Positions 9,227-19,583 of a DNA stretch of 56,318 bases are shown one piece after another. A program made the position numbers and the translations under genes. The notes below the pieces were generated by a model. That model was not told where the DNA came from and searched no databases. It saw only the letters and a program-made list of their open reading frames with translations. The stretch comes from Intrasporangium oryzae NRRL B-24470. Its GTDB lineage: Bacteria; Actinomycetota; Actinomycetes; Actinomycetales; Dermatophilaceae. Position 1 is the stretch's first letter. Each line of letters begins with the position of its first letter. The DNA is taken from assembly GCF_000576595.1 (NCBI RefSeq), contig NZ_AWSA01000031.1, positions 1 through 56,318 of the forward strand. The letters run 5' to 3'.

Positions 9227-10654
9227 TCAGGAGTCGAAGCCGACGCCCATCCGGTCGAGCACCTTGAGCCACGTGCCACGTCGCCCGGTCCGGTCCTCGG
9301 CTGCGAGCGCGGACCGCGTCGCCCGCACAGCGGCATACCGGATCGGCTCGGGAGGGAACGGGATCGGCTTGCGGCGCACCATCGCCAACCGGGTCACCTC
9401 GGTGTCGCGGCCGTCGACGAGGTCGAGCGCCACGCGCGCCCCGAACCGGGTCGACGCGACGCCGAGGCCGGTGTAGCCGATGGCGTAGGCCATCCGCCCG
9501 CCGAGCGCGGTCCCGAAGACCGGCGTGAACCGCGACGTCGTGTCGATGACGCCGGCCCAGCGGTGGGTGAACCGCAGCCCCTCGAGCTGGGGGAAGATCT
9601 CGAAGAAGTGGTCGGCGAGAAGTCCGTGCGAGGAGTCCGACTGCTCGAGGGCGGGGTCGATGCGCCCGGGGAAGTGGTAGTTGGCGTCGTAACCGCCGAA
9701 GAGGATCCGGTCGTCGAGCGTCCGCCGGTAGTAGTGGAACTGGTTGCCGGCATCGGTCAGGCCCTCTCGGCCCTCCCAGCGCAGGGCGCCGAGCTGGGCC
9801 GGGGTGAGGGGCTCGGTCATGAGGACGTGGTCGTAGACGGGGAGCACCCAGGCGCTGAATCGGCGCAGGACGCCCTGGCTCGCGTTGGTGCCGATGACGA
9901 CACGGCGGGCGTGGATGCTTCCTCCCTCGACCTGGACGCGCACGCCGTCACCCTCGGCGTCGAAGCCGGTCACGCGCGAGTGCTCGTGGAGGCGCACGCC
10001 CAGCGACTCGGCGGCGCGGGCGAGGCCCCACACGAGGCGCGCCGGGTCGACGAGGCCGACCTCCGGGTCGAAGAAGCCGGAGCGGTAGAGCGGTGAGTCG
10101 ACGCGCGCCCGGGCCCGCTCGGCGTCGAGGTGCTCGACCGGCAGGCCGTGGTCGCGGTGCAGCTCGTAGGCCTCGCGGACCGCGTCGACCTGGTGCTCGT
10201 CGAGCGCGAGGGTGAGCTCGCCGGGCTTGTGGAAGTCGGCCTCGACGCCGTATGCCGTGAGCGTCGCCTGCAGGTCGGCGAAGTTCTGCGCCCCGAGCCT
10301 CTCGAGTGTCTCGATCTCGTCGGGCCAGCAGGCCACACCCTGGGCCAGGCCGTGCGTCAGCGAGGGCGCGACGAATCCGCCGTTGCGCCCCGACGCCCCG
10401 TCGGCGAGCCGGCCCGCCTCGACGACGACCACCTCGCGGGCCGGGTCGTCCTCCTTGGCCTGGATCGCGGCCCACAGGCCGGTGAACCCGGCGCCCACGA
10501 CGAGCAGGTCGGTGCGGGCCGCCGCCCCGGTGAGCGGGGGCCTCGGGTCGGGTCGCTCCGGGCGGTCGGTCCAGAAGACCTCCGGACGGGCGTCGGCCAA
10601 GGCGGCTGAGGCGCGGGGGCTGAGGGGACGCTGCGGCGATGAGAAAACAGACAT
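9227..10654 (-). CDS. FAD-dependent oxidoreductase (DAO family)
   Basis: A 475-aa flavoenzyme with an ADP-binding Rossmann motif (LLVVGAGFTGLWAA, about 50-63) and, near residue 85, ASGRNGGFV, typical of the D-amino-acid oxidase/glycine oxidase/PuuB-type superfamily. HYYRRTLDDRILFGG and GYTGLGVASTRFGARVALDL near the C-terminus match the substrate cap and second FAD region. It probably oxidises an amine or amino acid; the substrate is unknown. ATG 10654 lacks a clear Shine-Dalgarno and overlaps, on the other strand, an in-frame ATG of the divergent gene, so leaderless expression is possible. Confidence 0.83.
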   Translation of the reverse strand: MSVFSSPQRPLSPRASAALADARPEVFWTDRPERPDPRPPLTGAAARTDLLVVGAGFTGLWAAIQAKEDDPAREVVVVEAGRLADGASGRNGGFVAPSLTHGLAQGVACWPDEIETLERLGAQNFADLQATLTAYGVEADFHKPGELTLALDEHQVDAVREAYELHRDHGLPVEHLDAERARARVDSPLYRSGFFDPEVGLVDPARLVWGLARAAESLGVRLHEHSRVTGFDAEGDGVRVQVEGGSIHARRVVIGTNASQGVLRRFSAWVLPVYDHVLMTEPLTPAQLGALRWEGREGLTDAGNQFHYYRRTLDDRILFGGYDANYHFPGRIDPALEQSDSSHGLLADHFFEIFPQLEGLRFTHRWAGVIDTTSRFTPVFGTALGGRMAYAIGYTGLGVASTRFGARVALDLVDGRDTEVTRLAMVRRKPIPFPPEPIRYAAVRATRSALAAEDRTGRRGTWLKVLDRMGVGFDS

Positions 10655-10688
10655 GACGAGTCGGATTCGACCATGCTTGGGTGGCGCT

Positions 10689-11498
10689 GTGAACCCCTCT
10701 TCGATCCAGAGCGAACTGCTCCGCATCTTCCACGAGCAGACCCGGGCGCCGATCCCGGCCGGCACCCCGGAGCGTCCGGTCGAGGTCCACGGCCTCGTCC
10801 GGCGCCAGTACGACCTCGACCCCTCCGGCTTCTTCGCGATGGTCGAGAGCCCCGACGGGCTCGGCGACGACCCGGCCGCCATCGACGCGGCCATCGCCCG
10901 GGAGCGCGACTTCTTCACGAGCCGCGGCCAGCGCGCCGAGTGGAAGACCTACGACTACGACGAGCCGGCCGACCTCGGTGACCGCCTTCGCGCGGCTGGC
11001 TTCGAGCCGGAGGACCCCGAGGCCCTCATCCTCGGCGAGGCGACGCCGCTCGCCGAGCAGGAGATCGTCCTGCCCGACGGCGTCGTCGTCCGGGCGGTCG
11101 ACTCCGAGGCCGACTTCGCGCGGATCCGGGTGCTCCAGGAGACCGTGTGGGACAAGGACCAGGCCTGGGTGACCGACTCGCTCCTGCCCGAGTGGCTCGC
11201 CCGGCCCGAGTCGATGGACGTCGTCGTCGTCGAGGAGTCGAGGGAGGGGCCCGTCCTCTGTGCCGCCCGGGCCGAGTACGACGACAGCGGGTTCACCGGT
11301 CTCTGGGGCGGATCGACCCTCGAGGAGTGGCGGGGGCGCGGCCTCTACCGGGCCACCCTGCTCCACCGGGCCCGTCTCGGTCTCGCCCGCGGCAAGCAGT
11401 GGGTCCGCATCGACGCCTCGCCCGACTCGGAGCCGATCCTGCGCCGCCTCGGCCTGCACCGCGTCGCGACGACGACCCCCTACGTCCTCCACCCCTGA
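10689..11498 (+). CDS. GNAT family N-acetyltransferase
   Basis: A 269-aa protein whose C-terminal half has the GNAT acetyl-CoA region: SGFTGLWGGSTLEEWRGRGL contains the RGRG pyrophosphate-binding motif, followed by YRATLLHRARLGLARGKQWV. The N-terminal half (about 1-130) may be a degenerate second GNAT fold. GTG 10689 is the working start; ATG 10653 is also in frame. Acceptor unknown. The gene diverges from the FAD oxidoreductase with almost no intergenic space. Confidence 0.75.
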   Translation: MNPSSIQSELLRIFHEQTRAPIPAGTPERPVEVHGLVRRQYDLDPSGFFAMVESPDGLGDDPAAIDAAIARERDFFTSRGQRAEWKTYDYDEPADLGDRLRAAGFEPEDPEALILGEATPLAEQEIVLPDGVVVRAVDSEADFARIRVLQETVWDKDQAWVTDSLLPEWLARPESMDVVVVEESREGPVLCAARAEYDDSGFTGLWGGSTLEEWRGRGLYRATLLHRARLGLARGKQWVRIDASPDSEPILRRLGLHRVATTTPYVLHP

Positions 11499-11520
11499 CC
11501 CCCCAGACCTCCTCTCTCGC

Positions 11521-11594
11521 CACGTGAACGCAGCGTTCGTGCGCGAACTCAGCGGTATAACCCGCAGTTCGGAAACGAACGCGGCGTTCACGTG
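11521..11594. repeat. Family A nested palindrome, copy 1
   Basis: Two 29-base arms (11521-11549 and 11566-11594) pair at 25 of 29 positions around a 16-base loop. Each arm contains its own small palindrome (GAACGCAGCGTTC or its GCGGCGTTC variant), so a single strand could fold as a cruciform or cloverleaf. Copy 2 is at 19511-19578. It lies between the acetyltransferase and aldolase genes, 22 bp after the former stop. Confidence 0.8.
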
Positions 11595-11720
11595 GCGGGG
11601 GGTGGACTGAGCGGGCGCTCACCGGGACGCGGACAGGCGGTGCCGGCCCAGCGGCATACGTGGCAGGATCTTTGGCGGACGACCCCGTCCTCTTCGACCG
11701 AAGTCTCACAGGAGCCTGGA

Positions 11721-12749
11721 ATGCCCATCGCCACCCCTGAGGTGTATGCCGACATGCTCGACCGCGCGAAGGCCGGCTCCTTCGCGTACCCCGCCATCAA
11801 CGTGAGCTCCTCGCAGACGCTCAACGCAGCCCTCAAGGGCTTCGCCGACGCGGGGTCGGACGGCATCATCCAGGTCTCCACCGGCGGTGCCGAGTACCTC
11901 TCGGGCCCGTCGGTCAAGAACATGGTCGCCGGCTCGCTCGCGTTCGCCGCCTACGCGCACGAGGTCGCGAAGAACTACCCCGTCAACATCGCGCTCCACA
12001 CCGACCACTGCCCGAAGAACAAGCTCGACGGCTTCGTCCGGCCGCTCCTCGCCGCGTCGACCGAGCGCGTCCAGTCCGGTGGCACGCCGTGGTTCCAGTC
12101 GCACATGTGGGACGGCTCGGCCGTGCCGCTCGCCGAGAACCTCGAGATCGCCCGTGAGCTGCTCGCCCTCGCCAAGGCCGCCAACGTCGTCCTCGAGATC
12201 GAGGTCGGGGTCGTCGGCGGCGAGGAGGACGGCGTCGAGGGCGCCATCGACGAGAAGCTCTACTCGACCCCCGAGGACGCCATCGCGACGATCCAGGCCC
12301 TCGGCGCCGGCGAGAACGGCCGCTACCTGACCGCGCTCACCTTCGGCAACGTCCACGGCGTCTACAAGCCGGGCAACGTCAAGCTCCGCCCCGAGATCCT
12401 CCTCCACGCGCAGCAGGCGGCCGCCAAGGAGCTCGGCCTCGGCGACGACGCGCGCCCGTTCGACCTCGTCTTCCACGGCGGGTCGGGCTCCCTCCCCGAG
12501 GAGATCTCGGCGGCCGTCGACTACGGCGTCGTCAAGATGAACGTCGACACCGACACGCAGTACGCCTTCACCCGCCCGGTCGCCGACTGGATGCTCGCCA
12601 ACTACGCCGGTGTCCTCAAGATCGACGGCGAGGTCGGCAACAAGAAGCAGTACGACCCGCGCGCCTGGGGCAAGGCCGCCGAGGAGGGCATGGCCGCCCG
12701 CATCGTCGAGGCCTGCCAGGCGCTCCGCTCGGCGGGCACGCACGCCTGA
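11721..12749 (+). CDS. fbaA: Fructose-bisphosphate aldolase, class II
   Basis: Zinc-dependent class IIA aldolase of glycolysis and gluconeogenesis, 342 aa, the normal family length. It interconverts fructose 1,6-bisphosphate with glyceraldehyde 3-phosphate and dihydroxyacetone phosphate. HTDHCPKNK (93-101) carries the catalytic Asp D95 and the first zinc ligand H96. TFGNVHGVYKPGNVKLRP and VFHGGSGS supply the later zinc and phosphate ligands. ATG 11721 follows AGGAG at 11710-11714. DUF3151 follows, an association also seen in Mycobacterium. Confidence 0.96.
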   Translation: MPIATPEVYADMLDRAKAGSFAYPAINVSSSQTLNAALKGFADAGSDGIIQVSTGGAEYLSGPSVKNMVAGSLAFAAYAHEVAKNYPVNIALHTDHCPKNKLDGFVRPLLAASTERVQSGGTPWFQSHMWDGSAVPLAENLEIARELLALAKAANVVLEIEVGVVGGEEDGVEGAIDEKLYSTPEDAIATIQALGAGENGRYLTALTFGNVHGVYKPGNVKLRPEILLHAQQAAAKELGLGDDARPFDLVFHGGSGSLPEEISAAVDYGVVKMNVDTDTQYAFTRPVADWMLANYAGVLKIDGEVGNKKQYDPRAWGKAAEEGMAARIVEACQALRSAGTHA

Positions 12750-12809
12750 GCGCCCGCGACCGTCTCGCTTCGTCACACCGTTTCGTATGCCGCTGGGCTG
12801 GGAGGTCTC

Positions 12810-13220
12810 GTGAGTTCGGACAATCTGCTGGGCATTCCCGAGACCAGGCTCGCGGTCGATCCGGCTGCTGAGCTGCTGGCCTCGGGAGTGGACCCCGTCG
12901 CGGTCGCTGCGGCGCACCCGGCCAGCTCGCTCGCCTGGGCCACGCTGGCGGAGGGTGCGCTGGCTGCCGGCGGGCGCGACGTCGAGGCCTACGCCTACGC
13001 CCGGACCGGCTACCACCGCGCGCTCGACGCCCTGCGCAAGTCGGGCTGGCGTGGTCAGGGCCCGGTGCCGTGGTCGCACGAGCCCAACCGTGGGTTCCTG
13101 CGCTCCCTCGCGGCGCTGGCCCGGGCGGCCCGCGCGATCGGCGAGTCCGACGAGGAGGCGCGCTGCACGCAGTTCCTGCGCGACTCCTCAGCCGAGGGGG
13201 CTCGCGAGCTCGGCCTCTAG
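12810..13220 (+). CDS. DUF3151 family protein
   Basis: A 136-aa cytoplasmic protein recognisable as DUF3151, a conserved actinobacterial family of unknown function often found beside fba. Typical stretches are LAWATLAEGAL, AYARTGYHRALDALRKSGWRG and PWSHEPNRGFLRSLAALARA. It is helix-rich with a TPR-like alternation of Ala and Leu. GTG 12810 is preceded by GGGAGG. It lies 60 bp after fbaA, probably co-transcribed, and one dispersed octamer sits in the gap. Confidence 0.85.
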   Translation: MSSDNLLGIPETRLAVDPAAELLASGVDPVAVAAAHPASSLAWATLAEGALAAGGRDVEAYAYARTGYHRALDALRKSGWRGQGPVPWSHEPNRGFLRSLAALARAARAIGESDEEARCTQFLRDSSAEGARELGL

Positions 13221-13246
13221 GGCCTGGCTGCCTCCGCGTGAGTGTT

Positions 13247-13286
13247 GGGTCTGGTGGTGAGCGGTCTACCGCTCACCACCAGACCC
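13247..13286 (+). terminator. Intrinsic terminator after DUF3151
   Basis: A perfect 19-bp stem (13247-13265 with 13268-13286) with a 2-nt loop and a short T run after it, 26 bp past the DUF3151 stop. Confidence 0.85.
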
Positions 13287-13395
13287 TTTCGCACACCTGA
13301 CGACGCAGCGCTCTCCACATCCCCGGGCGGGTCGATACGACGTCCACACCCCGGCCGGCGATCCGTGGCCGATCACGAAGGCGGCCAGCAGTCTC

Positions 13396-14310
13396 GTGCC
13401 CGTGGACCCCGCCCTCATCGCCCGCAATGACGTCTTCCCCGCCTCGCGCGCCCTGGCCCTCGGGATGTCGCGCACCGAGCTGCGCCGGCTGCTCCGCGAG
13501 GGGCGTGTCGTGCGGCTGCACCGAGGGTGGTACTCCAGCAGGCAGCCCGAGGACGACATCGACCAGCACCTGCTCCGCGTCGAGGCCTTGCTCACGGAGT
13601 ATGCCGGGCACGCCGTCGCGACCAACGCCTCCGCGCTGCTCCGCCTCGGTTTGCCGACATACCGGCCCGACCTCGCCCGAGTGCACCTCGTCCTGACCGA
13701 CCCGGCCCTGCACCGGCACCGGAAGCCCGACCTCGTGGTGCATCCCTTCGTGCCGGTGCCGGAGGGCCTCGAGCCGACGCGCCGCGGCACTGTCCACCCG
13801 GCCGTCGCGATGGCCGCATGCGGGCTCCCCGACCCCCGCGCCTTCCTCGTGGCCGCCGATGCCGGGCTCGGCCGCGGGCTCGTCAGCCGCGAGCAGCTCG
13901 CTCGGGCCGTAGACGGTCTCGGCCGGCGCCGCGGTGTCGCCGGGGTCCGGGCCGTTCTCGACTGGTGCGACCCGCGGCACGAGTCGCCCGGGGAGTCGCT
14001 CACGGCATACGTCCTGCGCATGGCGGGATTCGCCCTCGAGCCCCAGTTCGGGGTGCCCGGGACGGAGCACTGGACGCCTGGCGGCCAGGGCTACCGCGCC
14101 GACTTCCGGATCGCCGGGACGCGGGTTCTCGTGGAGTTCGACGGCAGGGTGAAGTACACCGACCAGCGCTCGGTGTGGGACGAGAAGGTGCGGGAGGACC
14201 GCATCCGCAGCCTGGGCTACGAGGTGATCCGCCTCACCTGGGCCGATCTGCGCGACCCGGTGAGCGTGCGGGCGAAGGTCATCGCGGCGCTGCGCCGGGC
14301 CGGGGCGTGA
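13396..14310 (+). CDS. AbiEi-like/DUF559-like domain protein
   Basis: A 304-aa protein. The N-terminal winged-helix part (about 10-60, MSRTELRRLLREGRVVRLHR) resembles the AbiEi antitoxin N-terminal domain. The C-terminus resembles DUF559/Vsr-type endonuclease folds: RADFRIAGTRVLVEFDG (D and E-x-D residues) followed by KVREDRIRSLGYEVIRLTWAD. Such proteins are widespread in actinobacteria without an obvious toxin partner, and none is adjacent here. Function unknown; a nuclease-related role is inferred only from the fold. GTG 13396 is used. A second member of the same architecture is at 39867-40973. Confidence 0.75.
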   Translation: MPVDPALIARNDVFPASRALALGMSRTELRRLLREGRVVRLHRGWYSSRQPEDDIDQHLLRVEALLTEYAGHAVATNASALLRLGLPTYRPDLARVHLVLTDPALHRHRKPDLVVHPFVPVPEGLEPTRRGTVHPAVAMAACGLPDPRAFLVAADAGLGRGLVSREQLARAVDGLGRRRGVAGVRAVLDWCDPRHESPGESLTAYVLRMAGFALEPQFGVPGTEHWTPGGQGYRADFRIAGTRVLVEFDGRVKYTDQRSVWDEKVREDRIRSLGYEVIRLTWADLRDPVSVRAKVIAALRRAGA

Positions 14311-14358
14311 GCGTGCCGTCAAGACGTGAACGTTCGGGCCGCCCTGTGAGCGGTCTGC

Positions 14359-15826
<1,468 letters not shown>

Positions 15827-15854
15827 CGAGTTTGTCTGATGCAGAAGGAAAGTC

Positions 15855-17660
15855 ATGGCTGAAAAGGTCGTCGAGCCCGCCGTCGGGCCGGTCGTCGAGC
15901 AGGACTGGGTCACCCGTCTGGCGGACGAGGTCATCGCGGAGGCGCAGCACCGCGCGCCCGGCGAGAAGATCGTCTGCGCGTCGGGCATCAGCCCCTCCGG
16001 ACCGATCCACCTCGGCAACTTCCGCGAGCTGATCACCCCGCACCTCGTCGCCGACGAGATCAAGCGGCGCGGTATCGACTGCGAGCACATCCTCAGCTGG
16101 GACGACTTCGACCGCTTCCGCCGCGTCCCCAAGAACCTCCCGGGCGTCGACGAGTCGTGGGAGCAGTACATCGGTATGCCGCTCACCGCGGTCCCGGCCC
16201 CCGCGGGCTCCCCGCACGCCAGCTGGGCCGAGCACTTCAAGGCGCCGCTCCTCGAGGCGATGGAGGCGACGGGCATCGAGGTGCGCCAGATCAGCCAGAC
16301 CGAGCAGTACCGCGCCGGCGCCTACCGCGAGCAGGTCCTCCTCGCGATGCGCGAGCGGGTCGCGATCGACAAGGTCCTCGACCAGTACCGCACCCTCGAG
16401 GCCGCCGAGAACGCCCGCCAGAAGGCGAGCGGCAAGGGCAAGCAGGGCAAGCAGGGCGGCCAGGCCGCGAAGCTCACGGAGGAGCAGGCTGCGGCGGCGA
16501 CCGAGGCTGAGCGCGGCTCCGGCGCGGCGACCGAGGACGACGGGAGCCAGGGTAAGGCGGGCTACTACCCGTTCAAGCCGTTCTGCGGCTCGTGCGGCAC
16601 CGACTTCACGACGGTCACGGCCTACGACGACGACACCCACGCCCTCACCTACGAGTGCACGAAGTGCGGTCACACCGAGACGGTCGACCTCGACACCTTC
16701 ACCAACGGCAAGCTCGTCTGGAAGGTCGACTGGCCGATGCGCTGGGCCTACGAGCGCGTCCTCTTCGAGCCGTCCGGCGTCGACCACCAGAGCCCCGGCA
16801 GCAGCTTCGTCGTCGGTAAGGACCTCGCTCCGATCTTCGGCTGGGAGCGCCCGGTCGGCCCGATGTATGCGTTCGTCGGCATCGCCGGCATGGCGAAGAT
16901 GAGCTCGAGCAAGGGCGGTGTGCCGATCCCGACCGATGCGCTCGAGGTCATGGAGCCGCCGGTCCTGCGCTGGCTCTACGCGCGACGCAAGCCCAACCAG
17001 AGCTTCGACGTCGCCTTCGGGCCGGAGCTGCAGCGCCTCTACGACGAGTGGGACGCGCTGGCCCGTAAGGTCGAGGGCGGCACCGCGCAGGCGGCCGACC
17101 TCGCCGCGCACCTGCGGGCCACGTCGACCGCGGCCGGACCGCTGCCGGCGACGCCGCGCCCGATGCCGTTCCGCACGATCGCGTCGGTCATCGACGTGAC
17201 CCAGGGCGACGAGGCGCAGGCCGTCCGCATCCTGTCGGAGCTCGACCCCGACAACCCGGTCACGTCGACCGACGACCTGCGACCACGTCTCGACTGCGCC
17301 GAGCGCTGGATGCTCGGCTACGTCCCGGCGGAGGACCGCACGATCGTGCGGTCCGAGCCCGACACCGCCCTGCTCGGCTCGCTCGACGAGGCACAGCAGG
17401 AGTCCCTGCGCCTGCTCGTCGACGGCCTCGACGAGCACTGGTCGCTCGACGGCCTCACCCACCTCGTCTATGCCGTGCCGAAGATCCAGCGCGGCATCGA
17501 CCCGGAGGCCAAGGTCAAGGACCCCGAGCTGTCCGCGGCCCAGCGTGCCTACTTCGTCCTGCTCTACCAGCTCCTCGTCGGCAAGGACACCGGGCCGCGA
17601 CTTCCGACCCTGCTCCTTGCCGTGGGGGCCGAGCGGGTCCGCACCCTTCTCGGTCACTGA
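15855..17660 (+). CDS. lysS: Lysyl-tRNA synthetase, class I
   Basis: A 601-aa class I LysRS (archaeal type), charging tRNA-Lys in the cytoplasm. The HIGH-like motif GPIHLGN contains H52, and the KMSKS-like motif is KMSSSK at 348-353. Two zinc-ribbon-like cysteine pairs (CGSCG and CTKCG) lie near residues 245-275. An insertion rich in Lys/Gly/Ala/Glu spans about 190-235, making the protein longer than the roughly 520-580 aa usual for the family. Class I LysRS also occurs in Streptomyces; whether this genome has a class II enzyme as well cannot be seen. ATG 15855 was used, with GAAGGAAAG upstream. Confidence 0.93.
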   Translation: MAEKVVEPAVGPVVEQDWVTRLADEVIAEAQHRAPGEKIVCASGISPSGPIHLGNFRELITPHLVADEIKRRGIDCEHILSWDDFDRFRRVPKNLPGVDESWEQYIGMPLTAVPAPAGSPHASWAEHFKAPLLEAMEATGIEVRQISQTEQYRAGAYREQVLLAMRERVAIDKVLDQYRTLEAAENARQKASGKGKQGKQGGQAAKLTEEQAAAATEAERGSGAATEDDGSQGKAGYYPFKPFCGSCGTDFTTVTAYDDDTHALTYECTKCGHTETVDLDTFTNGKLVWKVDWPMRWAYERVLFEPSGVDHQSPGSSFVVGKDLAPIFGWERPVGPMYAFVGIAGMAKMSSSKGGVPIPTDALEVMEPPVLRWLYARRKPNQSFDVAFGPELQRLYDEWDALARKVEGGTAQAADLAAHLRATSTAAGPLPATPRPMPFRTIASVIDVTQGDEAQAVRILSELDPDNPVTSTDDLRPRLDCAERWMLGYVPAEDRTIVRSEPDTALLGSLDEAQQESLRLLVDGLDEHWSLDGLTHLVYAVPKIQRGIDPEAKVKDPELSAAQRAYFVLLYQLLVGKDTGPRLPTLLLAVGAERVRTLLGH

Positions 17661-17661
17661 G

Positions 17662-17736
17662 CCCAGCGGCATACGGCCGCACGGGGAAGGCCCCGACCAC
17701 GTCTGTGGTCGGGGCCTTCTCACGTATGCCGCTGGG
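17662..17736. terminator. Compound terminator with octamer-bearing outer stem
   Basis: An inner 15-bp perfect stem (17686-17700 with 17705-17719, 4-nt loop) is flanked by a 14-bp perfect outer stem (17662-17675 with 17723-17736) made of CCCAGCGGCATACG and its complement. It lies directly after lysS and before the end of the convergent protease gene, so it can serve both strands. Confidence 0.88.
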
Positions 17737-17766
17737 TCGCCCCCGCGGGTCGCGCTCGGTCCGGCG

Positions 17767-19338
17767 TCAGTTGACGCTGACGGCGGACCAGGCGGCGGCG
17801 GTGGCGTTGTACTGCGGGCTGCCGGCGCCGTAGAGGTCGGCGGCGGCGGAGAGCATGCCCGCGCGCGCACCGGCGTAGGTCGTCGACGAGGTCCAGTACG
17901 TCGTGAGCGCGCGGTACCAGATCGCCGCGGCGGCGTCATGGCCGATGCCGGTCACTGTGGAGCCGTTGCACGTCGGGCTGTTGTAGGAGACGCCGTTGAT
18001 CGTCTTCGCCCCGCTGCCCTCGGAGAGCAGGTAGAAGGCGTGGTTGCCGACGCCGGAGGAGTAGTGGACGTCGAGGCTGCCGACGGTCTTGCTCCAGCAG
18101 TTGGCCGACGCCCCGTCCTTGCTCGGCTGGTCCATGTAGCGCAGCGGCTTGGCCGGCGTCTTGAGGGAGAAGCGCTCGCCGATGAGGTAGTCGCCCGGGT
18201 CGCCGGTGGTGTTGGCCGTGAACTCGACCATCGTGCCCATGACGTCGGACGTCGACTCGTTGAGGCCGCCGGACTCGCGACGGTAGGCGAGGTTGGCCGT
18301 CGCCGAGGTCACGCCGTGCGTCATCTCGTGACCGGCGACGTCGAGGGAGACGAGCGGGCCGTAGCTGACGCCGTCACCGTCGCCGTAGCGCATGCAGAAG
18401 CACGAGTCGCTCCACGAGGCGTTGACCCAGTTGCTGCCGACGTGGACGAGGCTTCGGGCGCCGACGCCGTCGTTCTTGATGCCGTTGCGGCCGAACGTGT
18501 TCTTGTAGAAGTCCCACGTGGCGCCGACGCCGAAGTTCGCGTCGACGGCGGCCGTCTGGCGGTTGCTGTTCGAGTTGTTGCCCCAGACGTTGTCGGCGTC
18601 GGTGAAGAGCGTGCCGCTCGTCGAGGACGTCGAGCCGTTGTTGCCGTCCTCGGTGCGGGCGTTGCCCCGCGTCGCGTCGACCATCTGGTAGCTGCCGCCC
18701 GAGAGCGTCGTCTGGATGGTCACGGTGCCGAGGTAGAGGCTGTTGCCCGTGCCCGCGTCGTTGAGCTCGGTCGCCCATGCGTCGACGACGGCGCCGGTGC
18801 GGGCGTCGACGAAGACGACCTTGCCGGCGGGCTCGCGGTGGGCGCCGACGCCGTCGACCTGCGTCTTCCAGACGAGGCGGGGCGTGCCGTAGGCGTAGAC
18901 AGCGAGAGTCGGCGACGAGGTGCGCACCGTGAAGTCGGCCGTCGCGGCAGCGGTCGTGGCCGCGGTGGTGGCGGCGACGGCCGGGGAGGTGGAGCCGACC
19001 CGCACCGATGACGAGGCCGCGTTGACACCCTTCCAGGCGCCCGAGGCGTCGGTGTGGACGACGAGGTCGCCACCGACGACCGGCAGTCCGCGGAACGTGC
19101 GGTCGAACCGGACGTGCGTCGTGCCGTCCTTGTCGGTAGCGACGCTGCGGGCGGACAGGCCCTGGTCGGCGTCGAGCCCGAAGGCGCTGCCGTGGGCCCG
19201 GGCCGCGCTGATGGCGCGCTCCACACCCTTGGCGTCGGCCGATGATGCGGCCTGGGCTCCTGTGGTGGCGACGGTTCCGAGAGCGGCGGCGACCACTGCG
19301 GCCGATGCCACGGTGGTCATGATGAAGCTCTTCTTCAC
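17767..19338 (-). CDS. Secreted M4 family (thermolysin-like) metalloprotease
   Basis: A 523-aa preproenzyme for an extracellular zinc protease. A signal peptide (about 1-31, ending TTGAQA) is followed by an FTP propeptide region, then the catalytic domain. The zinc site is complete: H337-E338-x-x-H341 in GHEMTHGV and E361 in GGLNESTSD. H433 in SGVGNHAFYLLSEG is the transition-state histidine. CFCMRYGDGDGV suggests a disulfide and calcium site. GTG 19338 is chosen because AGGAG precedes it by 6 nt. Monocistronic; its leader region is long and contains repeats. Confidence 0.93.
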   Translation of the reverse strand: MKKSFIMTTVASAAVVAAALGTVATTGAQAASSADAKGVERAISAARAHGSAFGLDADQGLSARSVATDKDGTTHVRFDRTFRGLPVVGGDLVVHTDASGAWKGVNAASSSVRVGSTSPAVAATTAATTAAATADFTVRTSSPTLAVYAYGTPRLVWKTQVDGVGAHREPAGKVVFVDARTGAVVDAWATELNDAGTGNSLYLGTVTIQTTLSGGSYQMVDATRGNARTEDGNNGSTSSTSGTLFTDADNVWGNNSNSNRQTAAVDANFGVGATWDFYKNTFGRNGIKNDGVGARSLVHVGSNWVNASWSDSCFCMRYGDGDGVSYGPLVSLDVAGHEMTHGVTSATANLAYRRESGGLNESTSDVMGTMVEFTANTTGDPGDYLIGERFSLKTPAKPLRYMDQPSKDGASANCWSKTVGSLDVHYSSGVGNHAFYLLSEGSGAKTINGVSYNSPTCNGSTVTGIGHDAAAAIWYRALTTYWTSSTTYAGARAGMLSAAADLYGAGSPQYNATAAAWSAVSVN

Positions 19339-19447
19339 GTGTACTCCTGGCGGTCGTGAGTCCCCCGAGACGATCGGGTGATCGCGACGCAAGAGTGCTG
19401 GCCCGTCGGAGCCGCGCGCCAGACTTTTCCGGATTTCTTTACCAAAA

Positions 19448-19495
19448 CTGGGAAAAACCTTGGGACGGGGCGCACGTCACCCAGGTTCTTCCCAG
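19448..19495 (-). promoter_or_regulatory. Hairpin in the protease upstream region
   Basis: A 16-bp stem with two imperfect positions (19448-19463 with 19480-19495) lies 110 bp upstream of the protease start. It could terminate incoming transcription or form a leader structure. Nothing I recognise as a known riboswitch. Confidence 0.45.
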
Positions 19496-19510
19496 ACAAA
19501 CCCCGGCCGC

Positions 19511-19578
19511 GTGAACGCAGCGTTCGTTCGCGAACTCAGGGGTATGCCGCTTAGTTCGGAAACGAACGCTGCGTTCAC
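19511..19578. repeat. Family A nested palindrome, copy 2
   Basis: Two 26-base arms (19511-19536 and 19553-19578) pair at 24 of 26 positions. Each arm carries the internal palindrome GAACGCAGCGTTC. The 16-base loop contains the dispersed octamer GTATGCCG. Outside the loop the arms match copy 1 (11521-11594) nearly base for base. Confidence 0.82.
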
Positions 19579-19583
19579 TCAGC

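Noticed and set aside
11524-11600. A short peptide read from the family A repeat (NAAFVREL...SETNAAFT type).
   Set aside because: Both copies encode it only because the palindrome is open in several frames; no start or ribosome-binding site and it reads similarly on both strands.
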